Notes under the pieces: model-generated
The model's database searches: none
The model's input: the letters and a program-made list of their open reading frames with translations, nothing else
Told to the model about the DNA's origin: nothing
Assembly (NCBI RefSeq): GCF_000190595.1
Contig: NC_015167.1
Coordinates: forward strand, 3,518,501-3,582,500
Direction of reading: 5' to 3'
Length of the DNA stretch: 64,000 nt
DNA from: Cellulophaga lytica DSM 7489
GTDB taxonomy: Bacteria > Bacteroidota > Bacteroidia > Flavobacteriales > Flavobacteriaceae
Position numbers and translations under genes: made by a program
Part shown: positions 20,782 through 31,072 of the stretch, in pieces
Layout: each line of letters opens with the position of its first letter
How positions within the stretch are numbered: the first letter of the stretch is position 1

Positions 20782-22149
20782 ATGCTTAACTCTAAAAAAA
20801 TAGCGCTTTACTATTGTAATTTAATTGCAATTTTACTTTTGTATACTGGTTGTACGCAAGAGCAAGCTGTACCAGTAGTTATAGATTTTGAAATTGCTAT
20901 AATTAATGAAGATTATTCTATACCTGTTACGGTTAAAGTTTTAAACAAAACTGTTGGCGCAGACGCCTACTCTTGGTCTTTTGTAGGAGCGGATAGGGAA
21001 TCTAGCACAGATAGAAACCCTGGTGCTTTAGTCTACAACAATAAAGGAGAATATACCATACGTTTAGACGCATCAAACAAAGATGGCTCTGCAGATAGTA
21101 AAGAAATTACTTTTAGTATAGATGCTGCTGTAGAAGTTGCTTTTGATGCCGAAATACAAACTAATAATTTTGCGCCTGCATCAGTTGTAATAACTAATAA
21201 CACAAAAGGAGCTACAACTTATAATTGGACGTTTGCAGGTGGTACTCCAGAAACTTCAACAGAGGAACAACCAGGAACAGTAGTTTTTAATGAACCTGGC
21301 GATCATCTTATAACATTAGTGGTTGGTAACGGTAAAGAAACCCATCAACTAGAAAAAACAATAACCGTTGCAGATGGGTTATTGGCTAACTTTGATTGGG
21401 AAGTTACTTTTCAGGATGATGATCTTCAAATTCCAGTAACCCTTACAATGCAAAACAATAGTACAGGTGTTTTAACCTACAACTGGACCTTTACTAATGC
21501 TACACCATCAACTAGTACAGAAGAAAACCCAACTGTTACTTTTAACGTAGAAGGCACACAAACGCTTACGTTAACAGTTTCTAACGGCAAAGAATCAAAA
21601 TCTATTTCTAAAACTATAGAACTTTTAGCCGATACTAATATTAGAACTTTAACGGATATAAAATTCGGAATTAACACTGCACATAACAACAATACTATAG
21701 GTGCTTTTTATTCTGCCACAACCAGAGAAATTTATACTAAAGAAGAACTAGGCGCTATAGATGGCAGCTTAATAGATATTGTATTTTTTGGCTTGGGCGA
21801 AGATTTTACTTTTAACAAGTTTGTTTCTCCAGACGATTTAAGTACTACTACGTTTCCTGCATTAGCAAATGCACAAAACACACGTATTATAAATTCTCAA
21901 GAACAATGTGGCTGCTCTACATTACTAACTGTAGTAGAGTTTGATGCTATGGTAGACGATAGCGTTTTAAGCAGTTTAAGCGTTACAGAAACAAACGGAG
22001 GATCGCAGCATTTTACAGATGCTACAGTACCTAGAATTGTATTGTTTACTACTGCAGATGGTAGAAATGGTGCTATAAAAATAAAAGAATATGTAAAAGA
22101 CGGACAAAACTCTTACGTACTAACCGATATTAAAATACAGAAAAAATAA
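20782..22149 (+). CDS. PKD-domain lipoprotein
   Basis: About 455 aa. The ATG at 20782 is preferred over an earlier in-frame codon inside the upstream gene because it gives a normal lipoprotein signal ending in LLLYTGC. Three PKD-type beta domains follow, each with the typical YSWSFVGA / YNWTFAGGTPETST / YNWTFTNATPSTST core and a GxHxITLxV-like strand. The C-terminal ~150 residues match no domain I know. It is predicted to be on the outer membrane surface or facing the periplasm. It starts one base after the SprB-repeat gene, which suggests the two products work together. Confidence 0.8.
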   Translation: MLNSKKIALYYCNLIAILLLYTGCTQEQAVPVVIDFEIAIINEDYSIPVTVKVLNKTVGADAYSWSFVGADRESSTDRNPGALVYNNKGEYTIRLDASNKDGSADSKEITFSIDAAVEVAFDAEIQTNNFAPASVVITNNTKGATTYNWTFAGGTPETSTEEQPGTVVFNEPGDHLITLVVGNGKETHQLEKTITVADGLLANFDWEVTFQDDDLQIPVTLTMQNNSTGVLTYNWTFTNATPSTSTEENPTVTFNVEGTQTLTLTVSNGKESKSISKTIELLADTNIRTLTDIKFGINTAHNNNTIGAFYSATTREIYTKEELGAIDGSLIDIVFFGLGEDFTFNKFVSPDDLSTTTFPALANAQNTRIINSQEQCGCSTLLTVVEFDAMVDDSVLSSLSVTETNGGSQHFTDATVPRIVLFTTADGRNGAIKIKEYVKDGQNSYVLTDIKIQKK

Positions 22150-22168
22150 CCTTTAATCAAATATAAAA

Positions 22169-23290
22169 ATGAAAAACAACAAAACAATACTATTATTTTT
22201 AATGCTTTTTGCTTTAATACAGACATCTTGTACTAAAGACGAGGACTACCCAGTTGACCCTAATGGAGCAATCACTGTTGTTAATGTTGCAGGTACAAGT
22301 GCTGAAATAGATTATACAGGTGACCTAGACGATGATCCCGATTATAAACTTGCTTGGGGAAAACGAATTAAAGGCGAAGAAAAATATGATATTGATTACA
22401 ATATTGCTTTTAATGGAGGCAGAATAATAACAGGTTTAGATTACTCCACTACTTATGAGGTGGCTGTTTTTCAACCAAATGGAGATACCACTCCGTACAA
22501 TACGGTTGAGTTTACTACTGAGGCTTTCGAGGCTATCGAATTTATAAATGTAGTTGCAACTAATCATATTTTTACTAGTGTAGGTGAAGAAATTACTTTT
22601 AAAATAACTAAAGGAAAAAATGATTTAGGAATTACAAAGCTATATCTGGCTACATATATACCAAATAATGACGATTACTCAATGAAAGAATTTATAGAAT
22701 TGGATGTTACTAAAAACGGATCTATTTTTTCTTTTACCATACCCAAAGAAGCGCTACCATTAAATTATTCCTATACCAAAAATTATGAATTATATTATGG
22801 TACTAACACAAATAGGCTCAATAAAGTTTACAGTCCACTAAGCAATGGCCGTAATTTTGATCCAAATTTTATAGTATTTAACTCTAAAATAGCATTAAAT
22901 AAAGTACTAAAACAATCTTCTATAACAAGTAGAAAATGTAATACTAAAAAAGCATATTATATTAATTTTGAAGGTGTTTTATATGATTACACTTTTCTAC
23001 AAGAAAACAAACCTAAAAAAAGTATCATTATAAAAAACTTAGACAATAATGCAGAACTTATTTTGTCAGATGATTTAGCTGATGACTGCAACAGGTTTTA
23101 TACCAGTCGCTTAGAAACTTACCAAGGAGTTGTTCATAATGGTCTAGAAGCTTCTAGCTTATATGTAGAATTTATAAAAGATGAAAGTCAAGGCTTAGTT
23201 GCAGGTAACTACTCTATTAAAGCAAATTATGCTTTAGAAAATGGCGACTATTTTGAGACAAATACATTTGAGTTTGAAATAACAGAATAA
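22169..23290 (+). CDS. Lipoprotein with FnIII-like N-terminus, unknown function
   Basis: A 373 aa protein with a lipobox signal (FLMLFALIQTSCTKDEDY). Residues ~35-115 resemble one fibronectin type III module (TVVNVAGTSAEIDYTG ... LDYSTTYEVAVFQPNG). The rest is not recognised. It lies 22 bases or more upstream of the large toxin in the same operon. Position and lipidation suggest an outer-membrane accessory to toxin presentation, or possibly a variable surface lipoprotein. Confidence 0.7.
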   Translation: MKNNKTILLFLMLFALIQTSCTKDEDYPVDPNGAITVVNVAGTSAEIDYTGDLDDDPDYKLAWGKRIKGEEKYDIDYNIAFNGGRIITGLDYSTTYEVAVFQPNGDTTPYNTVEFTTEAFEAIEFINVVATNHIFTSVGEEITFKITKGKNDLGITKLYLATYIPNNDDYSMKEFIELDVTKNGSIFSFTIPKEALPLNYSYTKNYELYYGTNTNRLNKVYSPLSNGRNFDPNFIVFNSKIALNKVLKQSSITSRKCNTKKAYYINFEGVLYDYTFLQENKPKKSIIIKNLDNNAELILSDDLADDCNRFYTSRLETYQGVVHNGLEASSLYVEFIKDESQGLVAGNYSIKANYALENGDYFETNTFEFEITE

Positions 23291-23318
23291 AAGTCTTATA
23301 ACTTTTTAAAAATTGAAA

Positions 23319-26300
23319 ATGAGTAAATTATCAGGTATATTATTTAAGTCTCTTTCTGCAAGAGTAATGTCGTCTTTTGCAAAAAGGCAATGGCTTATAT
23401 GTTTCTTTTTTACAGTAGTATCTGTACAGTTTACTCATTCTCAATTATTCCCCGTACAAGTATCCCCACAGTTAACACCTCCTTACAGTTTAAAACTGTC
23501 TGACTACAGCACTTCTACCACAGAAAAACTACTGGTAAACTTGCTTTTAACAGATGTTAATGAGTCCGACTTACAAGTCCGTTTACGATTTTCTATCTCT
23601 GGCAACAGTGTAAACATACAATCTAAAGATTTTGTACAAAATGCTGCTCCAATACAATTAACTGGTGGTATTCCGTTGCGTTTATCTAACCTAGATTTAC
23701 AACCGTATTTTGACTTACAAAACTTAGATGGTATTACACCTAGTGAATACAGCAAACCGCTACCAGATGGCCTGTATCAGTTTTGTTTTGAGGTTTTTGA
23801 CTGGACAACAGGGAGACCTTTATCAGAAAAAAAATGCTATCCTGTTTACTTAGTACTTAACGATCCTCCTTTTTTAAATTTACCACAAAACGGAGAACAA
23901 GTACCAGCTAGAGACCCTCAAAATATTATTTTTCAATGGACACCAAGACACGTAAATGCAACTGGTGTGGAGTATGAGTTTGAGCTTCGTGAACTTTGGG
24001 ATACTAACGTAGACCCACAAGCAGCTTTTTTAGCTTCACCTAACTTATACCAAACTACAGGTTTTGCCAATACCCTACTCTACGGCCCAGGAGAAACTAG
24101 TTTGTTAGAAGGCAAAACATACGGCTGGCGTGTGCGTGCTGTTGTTAGCGATGGCATTAGTGAAACTGCTGTATTTAAAAATGGTGGTTATAGCGAAATT
24201 TTTTACTTTACCTATACTGGCAAGTGCGATGCTCCACAGTATATTTTAGCAAAGTCTGAAGGTACAACCACAGAAGAAATTACGTGGCAACAAAACCCAG
24301 ACCATATTAACTACCAAATACAATTTAGAAAAGAAGGTGGCAGTAATAATGTGTGGTTTGAGTCTGAAACTGTTGAAACTAAAAAGAAATTATTCTTTTT
24401 AGAAGCAGAAACTACGTATGAATATAGAGTTGGTGGCCAATGTGTACAAAACGGAGGCTACAGCTACTCGGCTATAAACACCTTTACTACGCCTGGCAAA
24501 GAAGATGCTAGTGAGTACAATTGCGGCATACCACCAGAAATTGTAATTACCAACCAAGACCCACTACAGCTACTAGGCGTTAATGATGTTTTTACAGCAG
24601 GTGATTTTCCTGTAACTGTAAAAGAAGTAAATGGCGGCAATGGCAATTACACAGGTTGGGGCTTTATTGTAGTACCTTACTTAGGAGACACACAAATAAG
24701 GGTTACTTTTAACAACATAAAAATAAATACAGACAAGCAATTAACCAATGGTATTGTAGAAACGGAGTATGATGAAAAGTTTGCTACTACCGGTGGTGCT
24801 GGTATGTCTGATGTATCTGAGTTGACAGAACTTATTGAAGGTGATAATGATATTGATGAATTAAACGTAAACTTTGTTATACCTCCAGATTATTTTGAAG
24901 ATTACATTACTGTTGAAGACGGACAAGTTGTTATTAGAAACCCTAATGATGCACAGGTAAGAACTTCTCCTTTAGGTGATGATAAAGTTATTGTAGATAG
25001 TGCAGGCAACACTTACCACGTAGATGCAGAAGGTAATGTAACAAAAGGTGGTAAAATAGACGAAGGTGGACCTGTAAATGCAGATAATGTAGAAGGTGTA
25101 ACCAAAAACGGAGACATAGAGTCTTTAACTGCCAAAGGTATTACTGTAACTTTTAATTCTAGAGGTACTTACGGTTATGACAAATTACCAAGCGGAATAA
25201 ATAACACCAAGTTAAATGAAGAATACAAAAGTATAAAAGATGCTCAAGGTGCCAATTATGAGATTGTAAACCACGTAGCAGAAAAAAACAAATCTTCTTT
25301 AATTACAGCAACGGTTAGTATATCTAACTCAGACTACACCATTGATGATCTTATTTTTAAGACCAAACAAGGAGAGTTATTAACGCATACAAAAGCTACC
25401 AACAACACTGTTAACTTAAGTGTACAAGGAAGGTATACTTTTGAGAACGAACCTATTTACGCTGTTGTAAAATCTAAACAAGATACTACCAAGCAGCAAA
25501 CAGCTGGTGCCTTTAATTTGTGGCATTTATCTAGAAAAACTGTAGACGTTGTGCTCGTTTCTGTAAACGGTGCACAGCTACCTACAGCAATAGAGTTAAA
25601 TACAATTTTTAACCAAGCAGCAACTACGCTTAACATAGAAACTAAAAGTGTTTCTTTAACTAATGGCTTATTAGGAGCCGATAATAAATTAGAAATTGGA
25701 GACAAACCTTGGTTAAACACCTATAACCAAGAGCAAAAAGCCATTATAGCAGATTTAAAACAAAAAATAGACTACCAAAAAGATAAATACTACGTCTTTA
25801 CATTTAATTCTAACTTTATTACAACTAAATCTATAGCTGGTTTTATGCCACTAAAACGCCAGTTTGGTTTTGTATTTAATGGCGGATTAGATGCTACTGA
25901 GGAAGGAAAAGAAGATTTAGCAAAAGTAACAGCGCATGAAGTTGCTCACGGTATTTTTGCCTTACAACACCCTTTTACAACTTATGGAGATGATATAAAA
26001 GGAAAAACTCCTTGGCTTATGGACTATGCCAACGGTGACCTTTTAAGCCATATGGACTGGGCACAAATACACAACCCAAATTTAAAGTTCTATATTTTTC
26101 AAGATGAAGAGGATGGGGAGCATGTGACTGTCTCAAATATGGAATATTTGGATAAATTTAAAAACTCAGATGGATCATATACATTTATTTCAATGTCAGG
26201 AAAGCCAATCTCGCTTCCTGATAATACTTCATCCGTAACATTTAGTATTGGTGATGATTTAAATTTAAAAAATTGTAGTGATGAGTTTAGAATTGAACCT

Positions 26301-29300
26301 TTTGGTTCTATACGAGGATTCACCATACAAGAAGACACATTTTCTTTTTGCGCCTCATGTAATAGTTCAAATTTTTCAGGATATTTTAAAAAAGGAAGTA
26401 ACTGTGATGTAAATAGTAAATATATTGATAGTTTTTCAAATAAAGAAAATGTAAATGCTATAGTTGGTCTTCCTTGCATTGCTAATAATAACGTTGTCTT
26501 CAAGGTAATGCTAATGGAGGGATATTTTAATGATTTTGACTTTAGTGAAATCAATGGTAGTTATAATGGTCAAGGTTCTTTAATGGCTTATGATGAAATT
26601 ATAAATAACTTCGATTTTAACAGAATAACTGATGAAAACATAGCTTATGTCTCTGCTACATTTAAACCAATGTTTGATGATGATGTAATTGATTTTTTAA
26701 ATAGTGAGTATTGTCTTTGTTCTGATAATAACTTTACAGATATAGCATATGCTTTTATATATGCAACACAATTACAAAAAAATAAGAATTTAATTGGATG
26801 CTTTACCAATGGTGTTCCATTATTCTTTTATGATGAAAATATTAATACTGATAAATTTCATTATGCTGTAGTAAATGAATGGAAAGATAAAAATATAAAT
26901 GGTTTTACAGAGTTAAAAAAACACGTAGAGGAATTTAAAAATTTAGCTACTTCCTATCCCTCATCTTTCGATGGAGGATATAAACTTTATAATTTTCTAA
27001 AAAAATATACCCCTGAACAGATATCTACTTCAAATGTTAACTCATATAAGTTAAGATTTGGTACTACTCATTGGGAAACAGGTTTAGTTCTTGACAAAAT
27101 AAAGAATATATCTAGTTCTGAATTATTAAATCAATATGATGATGTATTTTGTTTATGGGAGAGTATACCTTTTACGGATAGAATATCGGCTATAAATACT
27201 TTATCGTTTAAGAATGAACCGAATGATAAGACAGAGGAAATATTACTTTATTTAATCATAAACGAAACTAATGTTGAAAAAATGCTTAACAATTTAAAAT
27301 TAAGCAATTACAAGTTATTTTGGCGAGTTTGGGACGTTTTAGATTTTAAACAAAGAGCTGTTTTAATAGAGTATTTAAATACTAATTTAATTACACAAGA
27401 AAAAAAGGATACTGCTAAAAAAAATTATGATGAATTTATTGAAAAATGTAAAGATGTAGTTAATGGTGATTGTGATTTAAATAAATATAAATTACTTCCT
27501 ATTTGGCGAGCAAATGCGCTAAGCGTAGTAGATTTTTCATTTGATATTTCACCAGGTGGATTAAAATCTGAGTTTGATTATTCTCTGGAAACTAGTGAAA
27601 TTGATGGTTTAATTAATATTAAGGCAAATACAAATTATATTAACTTTAATAAGCTTGATGATTATTGGACCTATTTTTTGACAAGTGGAAAGGAACTATA
27701 TAACTCAAAACTTGGCCCATTTAGAACCATAACCTTAGTTGTAAGAGAAGACATAAAATTAAATGGTAATATCATTCTAAAGAAAGACCAATTAGCTACT
27801 GTTCCTGCAATATTTCTACATTGGTTAGATTCATCTATTGATTCCGAACAAAATCAAGTAATAATTAGAGTAGCTGCGGATGGATTAGTTGTTGCGAGTA
27901 TAATTGCATCGGGTGGAGCTACAACTCCTTTACTTGCTATGGACCTTGCTATTTTTGGAACAGATTTTGTCTTTACAGTAGTTAATGAAAGTTCTGAAAA
28001 CATTGATCCTGAAGTTGCAAAAGCCTGGGAAGCTATTTATAACATATACAATATTGCTAATATACCTAGAGCTGTTACATCTACTTCTGCTTTATTGTCT
28101 AATGGAACAAAAAATTTCTTAACTTTTGTTGAAAATACAAAAACATTAAATAAGTTTTCAAAATTTGTTGTAAATCCAAAATTTTTAGATAATTATATTA
28201 TCAAGTTTAAAAAACTTTCTAATGTTCAAAAAGCTAACGAATTAAAACTAATAGATAATTTAATAATTGGAGTTATAAAAACTTCAAGGTTTAACAAGAC
28301 AGCTTATGTATCAAGATCTCTAGCTAGAAATCTTATAGATGCAAGATTGCAAATTTCTAATTCAAAGTTTACCTCTACAAACATCAGTATGGGGGTAGAA
28401 ACATCAGTTAGCGCATATAACCCCTATTTAAAAATTTTTAGAGGTAATCAATCTTCTTCTGTTGCAAATGTTACTTTTGTTGAAGGTTCTATAATTAAAC
28501 CAACTATAAGTTCTATAAGATGGTTACCTGGAACAACTAAAACAGAAAGTATTAGAACAGTAGGATCAATTAACGATGTTTTCTACAATAGTTCTAATAA
28601 TATATTAAAATCTGGAGATTTAGAAGTTATTGAACTTATTTCAAGTCCAGGACAATTTTACCTAAAGCCTTCAATAATTGGAACAAGTTCAGCAGGAACA
28701 TCAAGTATTGAAGTTACAAACTTTTTAAAATTATTAAAAGAAAAAGACCTTACTAAGCTAAAAACAACATTATCAAACATAGATGATCCTGAGAAACTAG
28801 CTAGGTTTGCAGATAAATTTTCAGAATTACCTGAATCACTTGTTGCTCTAAATAATAAACCAAAATCAGCAGAAGCGTGGTTTGTTTTAGACGATATAGG
28901 AGTTGATGATGCTATAAAAATAGACTTAGAAAACCTAGATGAAGTTTCTGAATTAATTGGTGGGAGTTATAAAACTTGGAAAACTAGCTCTGCAGGTGTT
29001 AACAATAGACTATGGACAAATATTGAATATACAGGCAAATATTATAAAGTTAAGTTTTTAGATGATGTAGATTTAGGTGTTGCAAGCTCTAGTTATACCC
29101 AAGCAACAAAAACAATTGAGTTTGACTTAAACGTTCCTCCATACTTACAAAAACAAGGGGTAGCTTCTGAAATTTATGCAAAAGGTTTAGCCAATCATCC
29201 AGAAACAAAAATTATAAAAGAAGAGTATATAGCATCTAGCCGCTATATTGGTGGTGAACCTGCTAACCTTACTGTTTTTAAAAAACTTATAAATGGAACA

Positions 29301-30053
29301 GACGCAATTCCACCTGTTTCTCCAAAAGAAGCTGCTTTTTTAACACCTTCTGGAAAAACTATTAAACGAAATAATTTTGATGCGGAACCTGAAATATTAA
29401 TAAATACTGATAATAATGTAACAATTCAATTTAGAAGGGCTAGTGATGCTGCTGATGCGGTGGATAGTGTTATTGATGTTTCTAAATTCAAAAATACTCT
29501 TGTAAAAACTCCAGGTATTGATAATAGTTCTTTAACTAACTTACCTAAAAGCTTTTGGGATGATGCTTATAAAGTATCTCCTAAATCTGGTACAAGTATA
29601 AAAACTAAAGTAGATAATATTATAGCTAATGGGGATCAATCTGGAAAAATAACAGAAGGACTCGTTGAAGATATTATGACAGCCAATGGTTATAAAGTTG
29701 GTAATGGAAGATATTATGGTGATTATGAAACTGCAAGAAATGGACTTGATGGCTTTTTCTATAAAGGAGATATAACTAACCCAAGTGAAATAATTGTGAT
29801 TGACAGTAAGCAATTTAAAATTGATGGTTCTGTAAAATTAAATAATGGAAATAGTTCAACTGGTTTACCATCTCAAATGAAAGAGGACTGGATAAGGTAT
29901 ATTGCAGATGAAAAATTAAATGAACTAAAAGGACTACAAAAGCAAACAGCAACAGCAATTCAGAACTCTCCAGCCGGATTTATTCAAAAATATGTTGTAG
30001 CTGTAGATAAAGGTACTGGAGAGATTAATTTCTTAAAATTAGGAGACTTTTAA
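23319..30053 (+). CDS. Giant polymorphic toxin: scaffold, HExxH module, C-terminal PD-(D/E)XK-like nuclease
   Basis: About 2244 aa from the ATG at 23319; a TTG six bases earlier is less likely. A long signal peptide ends near SVQFTHSQ. Residues ~165-390 hold two FnIII-like modules, and the N-terminal half resembles the TANFOR-type proteins of Bacteroidota. A metallopeptidase-like site AHEVAHGIFALQHPF (His873, Glu874, His877) with a Met-turn-like WLMDY closes the conserved half at about residue 930 (DWAQIHNPNLKF). The ~1300-residue remainder is more AT-rich. It has a hydrophobic Gly/Ala-rich pre-toxin stretch (ADGLVVASIIASGGATTPLL) and a final ~130-residue domain with Glu2117, Asp2144 in NGLDGFF and Asp2162-Ser-Lys2164 in IVIDSKQF. 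That pattern fits a restriction-endonuclease-fold nuclease toxin. The immunity gene starts two bases after the stop. Nuclease and self-cleavage roles are inferred. Confidence 0.8.
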   Translation: MSKLSGILFKSLSARVMSSFAKRQWLICFFFTVVSVQFTHSQLFPVQVSPQLTPPYSLKLSDYSTSTTEKLLVNLLLTDVNESDLQVRLRFSISGNSVNIQSKDFVQNAAPIQLTGGIPLRLSNLDLQPYFDLQNLDGITPSEYSKPLPDGLYQFCFEVFDWTTGRPLSEKKCYPVYLVLNDPPFLNLPQNGEQVPARDPQNIIFQWTPRHVNATGVEYEFELRELWDTNVDPQAAFLASPNLYQTTGFANTLLYGPGETSLLEGKTYGWRVRAVVSDGISETAVFKNGGYSEIFYFTYTGKCDAPQYILAKSEGTTTEEITWQQNPDHINYQIQFRKEGGSNNVWFESETVETKKKLFFLEAETTYEYRVGGQCVQNGGYSYSAINTFTTPGKEDASEYNCGIPPEIVITNQDPLQLLGVNDVFTAGDFPVTVKEVNGGNGNYTGWGFIVVPYLGDTQIRVTFNNIKINTDKQLTNGIVETEYDEKFATTGGAGMSDVSELTELIEGDNDIDELNVNFVIPPDYFEDYITVEDGQVVIRNPNDAQVRTSPLGDDKVIVDSAGNTYHVDAEGNVTKGGKIDEGGPVNADNVEGVTKNGDIESLTAKGITVTFNSRGTYGYDKLPSGINNTKLNEEYKSIKDAQGANYEIVNHVAEKNKSSLITATVSISNSDYTIDDLIFKTKQGELLTHTKATNNTVNLSVQGRYTFENEPIYAVVKSKQDTTKQQTAGAFNLWHLSRKTVDVVLVSVNGAQLPTAIELNTIFNQAATTLNIETKSVSLTNGLLGADNKLEIGDKPWLNTYNQEQKAIIADLKQKIDYQKDKYYVFTFNSNFITTKSIAGFMPLKRQFGFVFNGGLDATEEGKEDLAKVTAHEVAHGIFALQHPFTTYGDDIKGKTPWLMDYANGDLLSHMDWAQIHNPNLKFYIFQDEEDGEHVTVSNMEYLDKFKNSDGSYTFISMSGKPISLPDNTSSVTFSIGDDLNLKNCSDEFRIEPFGSIRGFTIQEDTFSFCASCNSSNFSGYFKKGSNCDVNSKYIDSFSNKENVNAIVGLPCIANNNVVFKVMLMEGYFNDFDFSEINGSYNGQGSLMAYDEIINNFDFNRITDENIAYVSATFKPMFDDDVIDFLNSEYCLCSDNNFTDIAYAFIYATQLQKNKNLIGCFTNGVPLFFYDENINTDKFHYAVVNEWKDKNINGFTELKKHVEEFKNLATSYPSSFDGGYKLYNFLKKYTPEQISTSNVNSYKLRFGTTHWETGLVLDKIKNISSSELLNQYDDVFCLWESIPFTDRISAINTLSFKNEPNDKTEEILLYLIINETNVEKMLNNLKLSNYKLFWRVWDVLDFKQRAVLIEYLNTNLITQEKKDTAKKNYDEFIEKCKDVVNGDCDLNKYKLLPIWRANALSVVDFSFDISPGGLKSEFDYSLETSEIDGLINIKANTNYINFNKLDDYWTYFLTSGKELYNSKLGPFRTITLVVREDIKLNGNIILKKDQLATVPAIFLHWLDSSIDSEQNQVIIRVAADGLVVASIIASGGATTPLLAMDLAIFGTDFVFTVVNESSENIDPEVAKAWEAIYNIYNIANIPRAVTSTSALLSNGTKNFLTFVENTKTLNKFSKFVVNPKFLDNYIIKFKKLSNVQKANELKLIDNLIIGVIKTSRFNKTAYVSRSLARNLIDARLQISNSKFTSTNISMGVETSVSAYNPYLKIFRGNQSSSVANVTFVEGSIIKPTISSIRWLPGTTKTESIRTVGSINDVFYNSSNNILKSGDLEVIELISSPGQFYLKPSIIGTSSAGTSSIEVTNFLKLLKEKDLTKLKTTLSNIDDPEKLARFADKFSELPESLVALNNKPKSAEAWFVLDDIGVDDAIKIDLENLDEVSELIGGSYKTWKTSSAGVNNRLWTNIEYTGKYYKVKFLDDVDLGVASSSYTQATKTIEFDLNVPPYLQKQGVASEIYAKGLANHPETKIIKEEYIASSRYIGGEPANLTVFKKLINGTDAIPPVSPKEAAFLTPSGKTIKRNNFDAEPEILINTDNNVTIQFRRASDAADAVDSVIDVSKFKNTLVKTPGIDNSSLTNLPKSFWDDAYKVSPKSGTSIKTKVDNIIANGDQSGKITEGLVEDIMTANGYKVGNGRYYGDYETARNGLDGFFYKGDITNPSEIIVIDSKQFKIDGSVKLNNGNSSTGLPSQMKEDWIRYIADEKLNELKGLQKQTATAIQNSPAGFIQKYVVAVDKGTGEINFLKLGDF

Positions 30054-30055
30054 AT

Positions 30056-30826
30056 ATGATAACAATTAACGATAGAATTTCTGATAAATTAAAGAGTACT
30101 GATATTTGGATTCAACATATTAGTGATGATGAGAGAAATTTAAAGCCAATGGGTTTGAATTTTAGATTCTTGGAGGTGGACTTAGCTGTCAAATCAATTA
30201 ATGATAAAGATTATATGCAAAGTAAACTACATTTTTATATAGCATCACTTCTTGACAAAATGAGAGTTGAAAAATTTAATGATACATTATTTGATTTTGG
30301 ACTTCCTTATATTGTCTACCCTATTTTGAGCGATAATGAAATTTTAATTAAGACGTATTCGAAATTAAGATATAATGCCTGGGGGCGAATGCCCAGTATG
30401 GATGAAAACGTGTTAAAAGGAAAAGATGCTGTTTGGTGTAATACAGTCCAATTTTTTATGGCTAATGATGTCCAAGGGATTGAAAGAAATCTAAATATCA
30501 TTGAAACTTTAACGCTCTCTAAACTACCAAAGAATAAACAAGAATTAAAAATCGATTATGATTTTTATAAAGCTCTTTTGTCAAAAGATAAATCTAAATG
30601 TGAGGAACTTTTAGAGCAGTTGGTAAGTCCTAAAATTCATAAGAAAAGAAATACTAATGATGTCTTAGCTCAATATGTTTCGCAACCTGCATTAGGTTAT
30701 GCAAAATTAGCTTGGCGTTTAGGTATTGAAGTTGAAGTTAACTCTCCACTCATTCCAAAAGAAATATTACCAATTGAGCCTTTAGATAATTATGAAATAC
30801 CTTATAATTTTTTAAGACAAGAATAA
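30056..30826 (+). CDS. Immunity protein for the adjacent toxin (Imm49-like)
   Basis: A 256 aa soluble, mainly helical protein without a signal peptide. The C-terminal pattern PALGYAKLAWRLGIEVEV followed by SPLIPKEILP resembles the Imm49 family of predicted immunity proteins, recalled from memory. It starts two bases after the toxin stop, as expected for a toxin-immunity pair, and is presumed to bind the nuclease domain in the cytoplasm. A REP-like palindrome begins 18 bases after its stop and marks the edge of the module. Confidence 0.8.
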   Translation: MITINDRISDKLKSTDIWIQHISDDERNLKPMGLNFRFLEVDLAVKSINDKDYMQSKLHFYIASLLDKMRVEKFNDTLFDFGLPYIVYPILSDNEILIKTYSKLRYNAWGRMPSMDENVLKGKDAVWCNTVQFFMANDVQGIERNLNIIETLTLSKLPKNKQELKIDYDFYKALLSKDKSKCEELLEQLVSPKIHKKRNTNDVLAQYVSQPALGYAKLAWRLGIEVEVNSPLIPKEILPIEPLDNYEIPYNFLRQE

Positions 30827-30843
30827 ATAAAACAAAAAAATCC

Positions 30844-30890
30844 CCCCGCTAGCGCGAGCGTCACGCTCGTGCCGTAAAGAGTAAGCAAAG
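30844..30890 (+). repeat. REP-like palindrome, copy 1 (rightward)
   Basis: The sequence starts CCCCGCTAGCGCGAGCGTCA and contains the hairpin CGAGCG-TGA-CGCTCG (read on the minus strand), followed by GTGCCGTAAAGAGTAAGC. It is near-identical to the copy at 35492. Its high GC stands out from the AT-rich surroundings. It lies just after the immunity gene and 28 bases before a RAYT fragment. Confidence 0.85.
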
Positions 30891-30917
30891 GAGCATAAAT
30901 AAGAAGAAAAAAGTAAA

Positions 30918-31070
30918 ATGAGCAGAAAATACAAATTTAATAATCCAACGGCAGCTTACTTTGTAAGCTTTGCTACTGTTTATTGGATAGATGTATTTAC
31001 CAGACAAACTTATTTTAATGTATTAGAAGAAGAATCAACAATAAAAATCACCCAAATAAATTACATATAA
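30918..31070 (+). pseudogene. RAYT (REP-associated tyrosine transposase) N-terminal remnant
   Basis: A 50-codon frame that begins MSRKYKFNNPTAAYFVSFA and continues VYWIDVFTRQTYFNVL, the typical start of Bacteroidota IS200-like/RAYT transposases (Y1 transposase superfamily). The HxH and catalytic Tyr regions are missing; the frame diverges after ~36 codons and stops three bases before the next gene. It is a decayed remnant and cannot be active. It shares its first six codons and the preceding REP with the remnant at 35562. Confidence 0.8.
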
Positions 31071-31072
31071 CT

